DNA from: Panulirus ornatus | Taxonomy: Eukaryota > Arthropoda > Malacostraca > Decapoda > Palinuridae | DNA: 64,000 nucleotides | Assembly (NCBI RefSeq): GCF_036320965.1 | Contig: NC_092276.1 | Coordinates: 4,186,501-4,250,500 of the forward strand | Direction: 5' to 3' | Position numbers and translations under genes: made by a program | Notes under the pieces: generated by a model | What the model saw: only the letters and a program-made list of their open reading frames with translations | Databases searched by the model: none | What the model was told of the DNA's origin: nothing | In this document: positions 1-17,246 of the stretch, piece by piece | How positions within the stretch are numbered: position 1 is the first letter of the stretch | Layout: each line of letters starts with the position of its first letter

Positions 1-2087
1 AGCTAAAGAACGGAATGAATAATTCGCTGGGCGAGTCAGGTGTTGCTTGGAAATCTCTGTTAATCGAAGGGTCGAGAGTCGGAGAGATGGCCATCTGGCG
101 TCCAATCTAAATTCCAACGTCTGTATCACTCTACGTTTTCAGTGTACAGGAGCGTTTTGCCTTATTAATCCGTGCATCATAGAGAGCTCTTCCGTCCCTT
201 TCTGTTGGTAGCCAGTCTCTGTAAGACTAGCAGAATGGCTCCTCCCCTCACCCTATGTCGTCTTTGGCCACATCTCTCCTCCTTGTTCTTGGTCTTCCCC
301 CGGGTTTATCATCGTTCATCAAAGCTTCATACACAGTTTTAATGACCCTATTATTATCTGCTCTCACTCCATGACCAGCCCCGCGCAGCCGCGCTGGCCG
401 AATGAAATTCGATGTAAGGAACCAATTTGTAAGCACAGGGACTTCACTAGAGTAATTTCTACGCCATTCTAGGGTATCAGCACGCATTACCCGAAGCACC
501 ACTACGCTTCAACAATATTTTATGCGTCAACTGGAGATTTCTTGGACTCGATGTCTGCTCCCCTTCCATTAGTAGACCGTAGAACGCTGTGTATTGTTAC
601 GTTTTGCCCACTCCTACATTAGCATCATTTAAAAGCCAGGTGCATCATCACATGAGGAATGGGTGCCACTCGTTATTCTTACAGGGTCTGGCTCTGTGGT
701 GGGCATCAAGGTCTGTAATCAGAGCCATGAAAAGGATAAAATGTGTATGTGTATACATATTCATAAATACACACACAACGACGTATGCACGTCTACAATT
801 TCTTCAGTCTGTTGATGATGTTCCACGTTAATATCTCGTGGTCAAGTTTGGTAAAGCTTTCTCGTATTGCAAACCTGTATATTTTCTACTGCTGTTACAA
901 AACACAATGGACTGTTTATTGGTGAAATTATAAAAAAAAAAAAGGGGGGGGGGCTGGGCAGTGTATGCTGTAAATAGGCTATACTTTTCCCTCTGTAACC
1001 ACGCCGAGGAAGTTGCCAGAAGCATGATGACTAACCCTTCCTCCCATTTCCGCAGTTGCCAATAATCCATATAATCCATTCATATCCATGGGAGGTTATA
1101 AATTGCTGGGCAGCTAGCTAGGGTGATATATTTCCGGGAAGATATGGTAAGTGTTGCCTGGGAAGGTTGTGCCGACCGAATATGGGAGATATGAAGAGGC
1201 AAAAATGGTAGGGGTGAGTGGTTATGCCACTGAACAGTGCCTTACGCAGGAGCAAACACACGAGGGCCCGAATCTGCTACCTACCAAGTAGCTACGATTT
1301 TGTTACGCTGCGTAAGCCTACGGGCTGCTGCCTCTCGGCGAGTCGACAGAACATAGAAGCGGTATGACAACTTGGGATGAGATTATGGACATGGGAGGTA
1401 AGCTGCATTTGTAGACTCCCAGAGGCTCTCAAGGTTATCTGCAGGTAGGGCAACCTCAGGTGGCCTTGGTGTCGCACGATGGAGTAAGCTTGAGCCAGCT
1501 GCCTCCTCATCCAGCCTCACCCGCACCCATCACAATATGGTCTCGCCCTCCCGGTGCTGTGTTCGTAAAGACTCGCAAGGTCAAGCCTGGCACGGGCTGA
1601 TGTCAATGACTTCCCTTTGTCGGGGCGCTGCAGCAGGCACAGAGCTGTTGCGTGTTTTCGGTCTGTCTTAGCTCTAGCACAGGTAGGTTGTATATTACAC
1701 GGTGCCATTACTGGCACAGATCGGGCCCGTGTGTGACTGAATGTGTAGGTTCTTAAAAGTACATGTGTTTATTGTGTACAGTGTGTGGAGTGGTGGATGC
1801 TGATGAGGTGATGGAACAACCATGATTCATGCTCTACCACGGCGCCGTACATCATGGATCCTCAGCAACGCCTGATTCTGCTGTGTCGATTACGCAGAAG
1901 ACCTTCCGCTGTTACTAGGTATTGGACTCTTGCGGGCCATCCAGCTGGTATTTCCAACTTTACTCACTAAAACCGGGTCGGAGCGCTCCGGATCACCCGG
2001 TAACCTCACCACATCTCTCGATTAAAATGGAATTTTTCATAGTCCACCTTTTTTCTTTTTTTTTTTTCTTCTAGACATGGATAGTGA
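1..2087. other. Non-coding stretch, nothing recognised
   Basis: Mixed-composition DNA with only short unsupported open frames. A homopolymer pair (a-run then g-run) lies at about 932-953 and a T-run near 2048-2071. No splice-flanked conserved peptide, RNA gene or transposon end was seen. Confidence 0.5.
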
Positions 2088-2340
2088 GGATCTTAGGTGT
2101 CCAGAAGTGACGATGGTGATGGTGAGGAAGGTTTAGAGACAGTGAGGAAGTCTAAGAAACCCTGGTGTGGAAGATTCAGGAACCATGTTAAGGAAGGTGT
2201 AGAAACCTTGGTGAGGAAGGTTTAGAAACCCATGGTGAAGAGGGGTTTAGAAACCGTAGGGAGGAAGACTTAAGAAACTCAGGTGATGAAGGTTTAGGAA
2301 CGGCGGGCGAGGTAGGGTAAAGACACCGTGGTTTCAGGAA
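2088..2340. repeat. Degenerate minisatellite, roughly 25-35 bp unit
   Basis: Repeated variants of ggtgaggaaggtttagaaacc follow one another at irregular spacing (for example near 2126, 2190, 2210, 2238, 2266 and 2287). Copies are strongly diverged. Confidence 0.6.
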
Positions 2341-2773
2341 GGCCTTGCGATCGAGGATCGTGAGTGGCGAGAACCCCGAGGAGTCAGAAACGTGTGTGGT
2401 GGGGTCCGGTAGTACCGGGGCCCCACAGACCTGACATGGCCGGCTAGTAAATAACGGCCTAAACACGGCCCGAAGACGGCCACTCATTATGAATACAAAG
2501 GCTTCAGATCAATCTGATTAGCATATTGAATGCTCGGGTTGCAGACTTGCAGGTGCGCGGGCCGGGGAAGTTTGGTCCTTCGGGCATGGGGATGCAAGGG
2601 CATGTGTGGCATGGCGTTCCCCGGGGCCGTTGCTGCATGTCATCACCCCTATATTAGTCCGGAGAATGGGTCAAATTTGCATCTCGCTGTTAATGTGGAA
2701 TATTAGAGCCGGACACCAATGAAAGAGATTTTAAGGTTGGAGAGCTCTATTCCATCTGGTGTAAGGGAGGCAG

Positions 2774-2775
<2 letters not shown>

Positions 2776-2817
<42 letters not shown>
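2776..2817. repeat. (GT)n microsatellite
   Basis: Perfect GT run of about 42 bp. Confidence 0.97.
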
Positions 2818-2819
<2 letters not shown>

Positions 2820-5009
2820 AGCTCCAGGGGAGGGGGAGGAACTGGACTCACGTCCACTATTTCACACAGCAGGAAAACACTCCCTCTACTACACTGTTAT
2901 TACGGGCACAACACACCCTCTAAATCCGAGTTTGTTTGGCCCACCGCAACACTACCAGCCGGATTGTCTGGTCCAGGAGGTGGTGGGCACCGGGAGAAAG
3001 GCACACTCGATATATGTCACGCCCACGGCGAATGTGAGGCATGTATTCCCGCAAGAGGGAAAATGAAGGTCCGCCCCGAGATGAAGATGTATGCGCACCG
3101 GGGACGAAGATGAAGATTCAGATTTCAGATTTCGCAAGTGGTGGGGGTAGACAAAGGCACAGCCAGAGATGGTTGGCGAACCCGAGATGAAGGTACGATG
3201 AAGATAAACCTAAACCCGAGGCCGAGATAAACCCAAGATGTAAGTTTATTAGAAACGAAGTTACGCAAGAAGGAGATGTACCTGAGATTAAGGTCTCTGA
3301 ACCACAGGGAAAACTATATGCAAGATGAGGTTACATTGAAAGATAAATTTTTGCCTGGAAATACCTACTTAACCATGGAGTGGAAGGTACCCTTGGGGAC
3401 ACACGCTAGAGAGGTTGATGAACACCCGGACACACATACACACAGGGTACATGCTAACTTCAAGAATCCATCCTTGAGTAGACTGAGACGAGTAACCCTC
3501 ATCCTTTGACGGGCCAGCTTGGAAGGTAGGAAGATTAATCGCACAGTGGCGAGCCATTCCTCTCGGCCTCATACCGCGCCCAGCCTCACCGAGAAGACCA
3601 GATAGAGAGAGAGAGAAGTGAGAGACACCTGTTGCCAACACCTTGACGATCGCATTATCACGGGACGTGTCTTAGAATGCTGATAGCTTGATAGTTTTCT
3701 AATCACCGTTTTGACCACTTATCTAAGCAACACACTCATACTTGCTTTGAATCCATACCTATTGCTCACTTTACACTGGACCGTTGGAGTTATTTTGTCT
3801 AAACTGGCTAAGAAAACATGAAGCACAGTGTTTAGATCTATTAGATTTTGATGATTGAGTCACAGTAGGTATGAAGATAGAGTCAGTTAACCAAGATGCA
3901 GTACCCAACAATGTCTTTAGTAGATTGTCGAAAACATCAGTCACAAATCGTGCAAACGGTGCTGTAGAGAAGGGAAACAAGTTTTGAGGTCCTGTAACGC
4001 TGACCCACGACACGAAGACGTGTCCTGACACAATTTTACCCCGCCTTCCCCAGTCCCGAGGTCCTCACCCCGGTACTTCGCCGTCCTGTCTGGTCACCTC
4101 CCACTCCTCGGTGCACACCGCGGGAGGAAGACTCTTGCAAGAGAGGTTGCGAGCTGACAGACGATAAGGACAGGCCGACACATTCTCCGAGGTTCTTTGG
4201 TCGGGCGATAGTAAGGAGAAGTTGATGGTTGATGGCGGCGGGAGATAATGTAGCTGGAGGTGTGCTTATCGCCATCATTAGTGCTGGGCCTGCGGGCACA
4301 GCTGCTGGCCTGCCTTGTGTGAGCACTGACTGGTGGCACAGCGGGGCGGGGTGTGGCTAACCCTCGGGCACTCTGCCACACCTCGTTATACGCTCCTCGC
4401 CTCTTTATTTACTGCATTCTTATATATATATATGTCTTTTTTTTACCCCCTCCTCCCCGACTTGTCTGATACAAGCAGTAGCGCTATCGCGCCCAGAGAG
4501 ATCATTAGCCGGGACGCCGAAGATTGACGTCCCTCGTAACATGAGCGGATGACTGGGCTGGTCTGGGTTGTGTTTGTGAGGCTGTAACGTAGTGGTGAGG
4601 ATGTCTGTTGGATCCAAGGTCGCCCTTGTCCCGGTGTCGGGTCCCTGCTCCCCGTCAGGATCATAGTGACTGACTGTGGCTGTGGCGGTGTTGTGGTCGC
4701 TGACCAAGCCGGCCCTACAGGTGTGTGGCAGGTCAATTAAGATCAACTAGAGCAGTGGTCTAAAAGATGAGCCCTGCGGCACAACACTTGACACAAACCA
4801 CCTCCCTCAGCCCTCTACAAAATTTACATCTAACTAATGTCCTTTGCTCCACGCCTCTGGTGCCGCATCCACAACACTGTCGGGTTACTCGTATATACCG
4901 TGTGGCTCCACAGTCGTGTCTTGGTGGCCAGCGGCGGCGGCGTACCGCAGGACCTTCATCCATAGTAACTTGTCAGGTAGTATGCCCCTCTCTTAAACTT
5001 CCTTCCCTG
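2818..5009. other. Non-coding stretch with purine-rich decayed repeats
   Basis: About 3060-3330 has recurring gaagatga and cgagat words suggesting an old tandem repeat. A short TA run lies near 4422-4433. No gene is supported. Confidence 0.4.
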
Positions 5010-5033
5010 CCTCTCTCTCTCTATCTCTCTCTC

Positions 5034-5106
<73 letters not shown>
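5010..5106. repeat. CT-rich run followed by (AC)33 microsatellite
   Basis: An interrupted CT run (5010-5034) leads into a perfect AC run at 5040-5106. Confidence 0.97.
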
Positions 5107-5108
<2 letters not shown>

Positions 5109-6016
5109 AGGGAGGGACGGAGGCACCGCTGGCTGGCCCCGTATAGTCCCGGCAGCAGAGGTCTCCCGCTGAGGTTATAAACGCTGGCTGGGAGCCTTCG
5201 GAGGGGGCCTCGGCCCATCCTTACCCCTACGCTTTATGGATCAATAATTATGATTTGCAACGATTGGATCCGGCTCATGTCCTGGCCTCGTCCGATTGGT
5301 TGCAGAGTCGACTTAAAATGATCGGCCGGCGCGCCGTCGCGAGCTTCGTAGCCTCGATTCCTGCACACTGCCCCCCCGAATTTTCTCGCTTCCTTTTGGA
5401 GGTGACGCGAGTGATCAGACGTCGGCCACCTGCATAGATTCATCTCCATAAATCCATAGATTTTAGAAGAGTGCCACCGTACAGGGCTGCGGATGATGAC
5501 GGGAAGGAAGTCAACATTTATGGTGCGTACCATCGCATAGAGGCAGCAGGTGATGGGGAGCCTTCATATGTGGCGTGCACCGTATCACCGTATGTAAGAA
5601 GTAGATGATAAGGAAAGGCCTGCATATGATGCTTGTACCATCACCTATTGAAGTGTTTAAAGGGTTGAGACTTGTCTCCCGGTACTTCTGATCCTCTGGA
5701 TGAGCATGGGGTGCTCAGTAAACTTAACCGGGGATACCGGCACAAATCAGTCATTTCCGGTATCAAGAAGGTGTCGAATCACGTGATTTTGTTACCGTTT
5801 ATAGTTACCTGTGTTCCACCAGCCGGCCAGATCACTGTGAGGTCGTAACTAGTTCACCAGAGACAGTGAGAGGTAAGGTTCTTTCCGTTTCAAGGATGCG
5901 CTCCAGTCAGCAACAGGGACAGGATGGATTCCTTTTAAGCGAAAAGTTCTTTGACAAAACTGTACTCTTTTTCGTCGACTGACGTTGATACAGCCTCGTC
6001 AAAGATAGACTCTTCT

Positions 6017-6018
<2 letters not shown>
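5107..6018. other. Non-coding stretch, nothing recognised
   Basis: Includes a moderately GC-rich part at about 5250-5440 with CpG-containing words, but its open frames resemble no protein I know. Confidence 0.4.

Positions 6019-6088
<70 letters not shown>
6019..6088. repeat. (TA)n microsatellite
   Basis: Perfect TA run of about 70 bp. Confidence 0.97.
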
Positions 6089-6093
<5 letters not shown>

Positions 6094-6648
6094 CAAGCCT
6101 ATATCACGGACGTAATGAAACAGCGGTATGGTAAGTCACCAACCTGATTCTAACTACAGAATCTAGAACTATGTGAACACCTTGCCAAGGAGTCCTTTTG
6201 GGAAGCAGAATCGTAAATAAGATTAAGAAAATCGTCAAGTCTCTGGATTCCCCCAGGTCAGCTGTTTAAAAGGATGACTATCGCTGGCGTACTCCTCTTG
6301 ACCGAGCCGTGATGGCGGGAACCAGTCGGCCGAGGCACGTGGTGTTTTGTGCGCAGTCTTTGTGCATGATGAGGCAGGGTAGAGAGACCACATCAGTCAG
6401 GAACGTTATTGCAACTTAGCCCCGTAGCCTGCACGGTTTATTAGCCCCAGCCCTCATGAATATCATCAGTAACCAACCCGCACCGTATCAGCCGATCGCG
6501 GCAGTAGTGGCACGGAGGCAGGGAGTACGGTCGGCCAGGAAGGTGTTGGGTATGGGGGCAACCGCCGCTGACTTCGATGTGGAGTAGCCTTGTCATGGGC
6601 CCACACGCCAATCTCCAGAGGAGAAAGAGGAAATAGTTTGGGCGTGCC

Positions 6649-6670
6649 TGTGTGTGTGTGTGTGTGTGTG
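6649..6670. repeat. (TG)11 microsatellite
   Basis: Perfect TG run of 22 bp. Confidence 0.95.
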
Positions 6671-8269
6671 GCAGATAGCACGCCATCACGGGTCCTGGGA
6701 TGCTGCACGGGTCTGCTTGCTCTCAGCGGCCACCGTATAACCCCTTGCCAGCTAGTCTTGCCCAGTAGAATCAGGTCACTCCTCGTCCTGCTCCCACCTC
6801 CATCAACTTGTGCCATACTCACATCCCCTGGCGAGACCCAGAGCCACAGCCACTGTACCGACCGATACATTCATTCACCGCCACCTCTACTTGCACGCAG
6901 GTCCCGCTTACGCCGACTACTCATTTTATCATGTTTACCGCTTATCACAAGACCATAGTTGATAAAGAAGGTACGGTAGATCATCCTGAGCGTGTCTTCC
7001 GCTTAATGATAGAAATGTTGCTCTTTCCTCTACGCCATGTGCACAGTCTTGTGGGTCGTAGGAATAGGGAGTCCCAAGAGGCATTGGCGAATGTCCAGGT
7101 TGATCGAAGGTCAAGCACGGAAGGTTGACTGACGCGAAGCACGCGCAGGGACTTGCATGGAGATATATTGAATCTCATGGACGTTTAGTGTGTATAATCC
7201 TGGTAAAACGACGAGAATATGAACGTGCTGCTAAACCCTTTAAACACCAAAGTAAGACCTTTCAGTATGATAGCGTTACCTATGACCCGATCCCTTAAGG
7301 GTGCCAGATGGGGTCAGGATGTGGTGTAAAAAATTATATTGATTGCCTCAGTCCTCTAGGACTGTAATGTTGTGTTCAAAGGGTGGGCTTACATTCTGTG
7401 AGGTTGGCCGTGAGGAAATGTAATGCATGGTGCAGTTGCTGGAAGAGAATGCATTACATGCTAAGAAAGGTTCAGATCAAAGCATGTACAGTTTACGTAT
7501 ATGTGGTGGATTAATGCACTGGCTAAATGATATGGGCAAAACATGACGCAGGTCGTCACTAGATGTGATGATCTCTCGAGCTTGGTGCCTTCTGCAAGGC
7601 GGGAAGGATCAGAGATGTGTTGTCTTTTTCCTGTGCATGTGTGTATTTGATGTACGTATATTATTTGTGTTGAAGACGTGTATCATTGATGATGATGATG
7701 ATAACTTCACACTCACTTGAATCACCTTCCCTCCACACACACACACACACACACACAAGCCACTCCGTCCGCGTACCTCCAGGCTCCTCACAATCCGCAC
7801 ATTTCAATTTACATACCTATCTCCACCTCCCAGTACGAGTAGACATCCATACATATCACCCTCTATACTCTCCATCTTTATACTACGTCATATGCCTCCA
7901 CAATCTTCACTCTCTCGTACGACCTCAGCTTCCTTCACGTATCTTCATGATCTCCGTCTTCCTCCCTAGCCATATTTCTCCATCCACGTAACCACCGCCC
8001 TCTCTACATTCCGTACCACTGTTACGTCTCACGAGAAAGTCCACAACGTGAGCTAATTCTCTATCACCGCGTGGGATCAAGGAAGCAATTGCTCGTAGTC
8101 AAATTCCATATTCAGGATACTCACGAAGCCAAGTTGCAGCGTAACCGGACGCGCTTTCAATCGTATTAGAATTGCAGATGAGTCCGTATCTGTGACTCGC
8201 GGATTACGCCTCAACAAATTACCGAGTTGTCTGATACCCGGGAAAGGAGAGATTGTGCACTGATGGTGA
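6671..8269. other. Non-coding stretch with one short AC microsatellite
   Basis: A (CA)12 run lies at 7734-7757, just after a short gat-repeat (7688-7702). The remainder holds nothing recognisable. Confidence 0.5.
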
Positions 8270-8550
8270 TTGAAGGGTGGGGATTGTAGGGATGCGGGGG
8301 ACCACGTTAGTGGGGAGTTGGAGAAAATGCAAGTCGGGATGTGGGACAGTTGTGTAAATCGGGATGTGTGTATGTGTTGGGGACTCTGTAACCCCGGCTT
8401 GGGGGGCGGGATGGGGGTTTGTGTAAGCCTGAGGTGTTCGGAGCTGTAACTAGGGGGGTGTTCGCGACTTCAGGGGTGAGAGATTGGTGTGTTGTGGGGA
8501 AGGGGGTGGGGGGACTCTGTAAGCCGGGATTTAGGGAACCGGATAACATG
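8270..8550. repeat. G-rich degenerate minisatellite, unit about 30-40 bp
   Basis: Diverged variants of ctctgtaaccccggcttgggg recur (near 8349, 8385, 8417, 8440 and 8515), separated by G-rich filler. The + strand is strongly G-rich. Confidence 0.45.
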
Positions 8551-9359
8551 GTGAGTTAGGGGAGGAAGGGAGACAGAGCAACCCCCCAGAGTAGGGGGAC
8601 GAGGGAACGCCGAGTTTGTCTTGGGGGACGAATTACGTCATCTTAGATGGGAGACACCGTGGCCAAGTGTATGCCGGAAGGACTCGCGACGTCGTCTTGA
8701 TTTTTGTCTCCCTCTGTCGCAGTTGTTTGTGCCCAGACGCGCTCCAGGAGCCACAGGTCCTGGCTCGTGGTGGTGTGCAGCAGAGGTATTCTCCATGCAC
8801 GCCTCCCACCCTCTTCCACCTCACATCCCTAGAGCCCCGGGGAACCACTCCTTATAACCAGCATTGTGCCACATAAAGCTAGTAGGATCCTTCGCCCAAT
8901 TGGATGGCTCTCCCGTAATCCGTCGAAGTAGTGTTTATTGTGCCGAGGAAGGCGTGTGTGTTCTACTCTCCCCCACCCGGATGACCGATTTGACCCAGCC
9001 TTCTTCCTGGGCTGCAGGGCGCCCTGCTGTAAGGGAGAGAGGAGGGTGGTGGGGAGGAGGGCTTTAGGGAGGTAAAGGGAGCTGGGGGGGTTGAAGGTTG
9101 TGGGCGGTGAGGAAGGTGATCGCTCTCCGGGATATATCGTCCCTCTCCTCAGGACATGCTATCCTTGATTGACCTTTTGTTATTTTTGATCGCTGAATAA
9201 TTGTGGGGACGGCCGTGGACTGACCCTTACCCTTTGGCAGCACCAGCCAGGACGCCTCTGGTGTCTTTTTAATTGTACAAGTTTACTGCGTTCTGTAATC
9301 CTTTCCTTTTATGTGTGCTTTGTTGCTTGGGTTCTCCTCTTGTTTTCCCCGGGCTCTCT

Positions 9360-9870
9360 TCATGCTCTGTAGAACTATACTCTTGTGTGAATCCCATTTT
9401 TTGTGTGTCCTTGTTATGTACCCATGTGCTAGGATGTGTGCCCAAGTCTGCTCGCGCTCTGTACTCATGTGTTAGACACTGCATCCATGTCTGTGGTCTG
9501 TGCTCATGTGGTAAGTAAGCTCTTTAGCCGTGTTTGTCTGTGCTGTGTAATTATGTGTGAGGCTTTGTATCCGTGTCTGTTTGTGCTCGTGTTTGGCTGT
9601 GTAACCGCGTCTGCCTGTGCTGTGTATTCGTGTGTTAGGGTGTATGTGTGTGTCTGTGCTGTTTCCGTGAGTGATAGGCCCCATATCCTTGTGTGTGTGC
9701 TGTTGTGTGCTCATGGCCGTCTGTGCTGTGTACTCGCGTTAGGTTTTTCTCGGGTCTGTGGTCAGACTCTGGTCCTCAAGCTTTTCTCTTTACTGTGCCC
9801 TCTTACACGGACTGTTTACCCTGTGGTGTATGCATCCGCTTTATATTTATACTCTGTGCTAGGGTGGGGG
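9360..9870. repeat. T/G-rich degenerate minisatellite, unit about 35-42 bp
   Basis: Recurring units of the type tgtgctgtgtattcgtgtg followed by ttagg and a gt-rich spacer are seen across the stretch. The 146-residue open frame here is cysteine/valine-rich low complexity caused by the repeat. Confidence 0.5.
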
Positions 9871-10261
9871 AATTAAGACAGGGGATCTTCGTATTATGGT
9901 TTACAGCGTTCGAGTGCTTCTTACGTCTGGTCTAATTATTATGTCCTTTGTTTCAGGTAAGTTGTGGAACGGCGTCAGTGTAGACTACCCTGTGGAACCG
10001 TCAGATTAAGTTCTTCTGTGGTAAGTCAGCGTTACGCTCCATTTCTCATGGGTTAACCTGTATTAGCCACTTGAAGTCAGTTTTCAGTAGATTGCGAGCA
10101 GTGTACAACATTTTGCTATAGTTACCCGGTATATTTACCTTAGATATTGAACGATAGCCATTAAGTTAGCTCTCCTACAGAGGCGAAGGTCCTCATGACC
10201 CCTGTCTGTTTTAGAAGTTGTTCAGGGCTTCCCTACATCAAGGGCTATGTTTATATACTCA

Positions 10262-10480
10262 CACACTCACACACAAGGGTTCGAATCCAGGGCGCGGCAT
10301 TCGACCCACTCCTAATCCGGATGTTCATCCTTCGCTTGTGGCTGGTCGATATACTTGTACCTGGTCTAGGCTGGCATGAATGTATAGGAGGAAAGACACG
10401 TACTTATATACAAGGTTAAGAGACGAGGCAACGGGAATGTAAAACTCTCTTCCCGTAACAAAGAGAGTAATCACACACAC
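10262..10480 (+). mobile_element. tRNA-derived SINE-like fragment (5' truncated), copy 1
   Basis: A pol III B-box match, ggttcgaatcc, lies at 10278-10288. It is followed by blocks shared in order with the reverse strand of 37270-37440: gttcatcc, a (g)gtcgata block and gtacctgg. The tail has a g/a-rich region and a CA run (10470-10482). No A box is seen, so the 5' end seems lost. The element is inserted next to a CA-rich stretch. I recall similar sequence as common in decapod genomes but could not check. Confidence 0.5.
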
Positions 10481-10684
10481 ACAAAAAAAGGAAAAAAAAA
10501 GAAAGTTGATGAAAAACATAGCACGTTAATGAGGTTCGAATCTCGATGCCCGATGTTCTTTAGATTAGAGATTCTCAAGGTGTGGTGAATGTTCCTATCT
10601 CATGCTGTTTGATCGATGATCTTGACAGAGAACCGACTTTGAACACAAGGATGAAAATGCGGGATGGTAACGAATAACCCCAAC

Positions 10685-15759
<5,075 letters not shown>

Positions 15760-16620
15760 ACCGTCATGAGGGGCTCTGTGCGTCGTTCAGACAAGTATAA
15801 ATGGTTAAAACTATCATTAGAACGTTATGAATGGTTACAACAAACATATCTCCGCAAGAAGGGTTATTAACACTTAGATAAAAAGGGTTACAACCATTGT
15901 TAAGACCCTATAAAGCCTCATACCCACCATTAAGTCATAAGTAAGGGCGACAGTCGCCATTACTATCGCAGTGAGGTTTTACAGTTACCAGTAAATCACA
16001 GCAAGGGGCTACAGACACAGTCAGAAGCATAATATAGAATTATAGTCTTGCTTAATGACCCCCGTACCATGCTGCAGGCACGGTTAAGGCCGTAACTGTG
16101 GGTTAGAGGTGCCGGCAGTTGCGTGTCACGTATATAAAAAGCCTCCGTCACTAATGAGACATGGTTTTCATCACCACCGTCATTTGAAAGCCATTTTCGA
16201 CGCGGCAGTAAATGTGAGCCACCCACACATCCATAGAAGGGGCTCATAACTGCTATCGTTGTGACAAAAGATGCTTGAAGACACCGTCACTGTCACAGAA
16301 GAGGTTTGAAGACACCATCACTGTCACAGAAGAGGTTTGAAAACACCATCACTGTCACAGAAGGAGCTTGAAGACACCATCACTCACAGGATAAGCTTGA
16401 AGACACCATCACTCACAGAAGAGGCTCGAAGCTGTTCTGCATTCACTTCTACAGGCTTGATACACCACTCTCACGAAGCCGTTCCCTACGATGGTGTGAC
16501 CTTTGAACTGACCCTGTAAGGGGCGGCTGTCATACCTAAAGGTCGTACCGTCATGGTCAAGGAATGTATCATCGTACTCAAAGGTCCTGCTCAAGAATCA
16601 TTCGGCCGTGCTACTAATGT
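15760..16620. repeat. Minisatellite with 31-bp unit: homogeneous core, decayed flanks
   Basis: Core units start at 16271, 16302, 16333 and 16364 (consensus near aggtttgaagacaccatcac plus tgtcacagaag). They are followed by 28-30-bp variants to about 16432. The 31 bases before the core (16240-16270) are a diverged unit in register. The outer flanks carry more weakly matching variants of the same words. Confidence 0.75.
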
Positions 16621-17040
16621 AGGTAAGGCAAGGGCAACCATGGCCGCCCCTGCATAAACTAACAGGCTCAAGTCTACACCTTCATAATCTGAGGCGCCAT
16701 TAAGTGGCGGACCTTAGAGCTTAGGTACGAAGAGTGTCTTATTGCGTCCATCATGGCGCAGGTCGGAGTGGCCGGGCGCTGCCCTGATGTATGCGGCTGT
16801 CCCCCGGTGTAGCGAGGCCATTCTTCACCAGATCCTCGCCGCAGATACCAGCCCGCCTCAATATGCAAAAATGGATATATTGCAGAGGGGTCCGGAACTG
16901 GCGAGCGCGGCCCGTCAGCGGCGCCTTTAGTCATCTCTGAACCGGACGCGCGCTTGCTGGCCAGACCCCACTACCCATCCACGGGGACCATCCCTCACAC
17001 GAGGTGCCGCGCGCTAAATCCGGATTCCAATATTTACTCA

Positions 17041-17058
17041 AAGAAAAAAAAAAAAAAA
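17041..17058. repeat. Poly(A) run
   Basis: An A-rich run of about 18 bp, not associated with a recognisable retrogene. Confidence 0.8.
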
Positions 17059-17163
17059 GATGCACCTAACATCACGTCTTCACGTCTATGTTTCTCCGTA
17101 GATGGATCTTTATAAGTCCACCCAGTTGATGTTTGATTATAAAGGTTAGATTAATGCACCTAA

Positions 17164-17244
<81 letters not shown>
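17164..17244. repeat. Compound (CA)n(TA)n microsatellite
   Basis: CA run at 17164-17190 followed by TA run at 17191-17244. Confidence 0.97.

Positions 17245-17246
<2 letters not shown>

Noticed and set aside
4940..5106. AC repeat as part of a CRISPR-like or regulatory array
   Set aside because: Simple dinucleotide microsatellite without spacer-repeat structure.
10531..10545. gaggttcgaatctc as a possible tRNA T arm
   Set aside because: No D arm, anticodon arm or A box lies at the right distance upstream, only an A-rich run.
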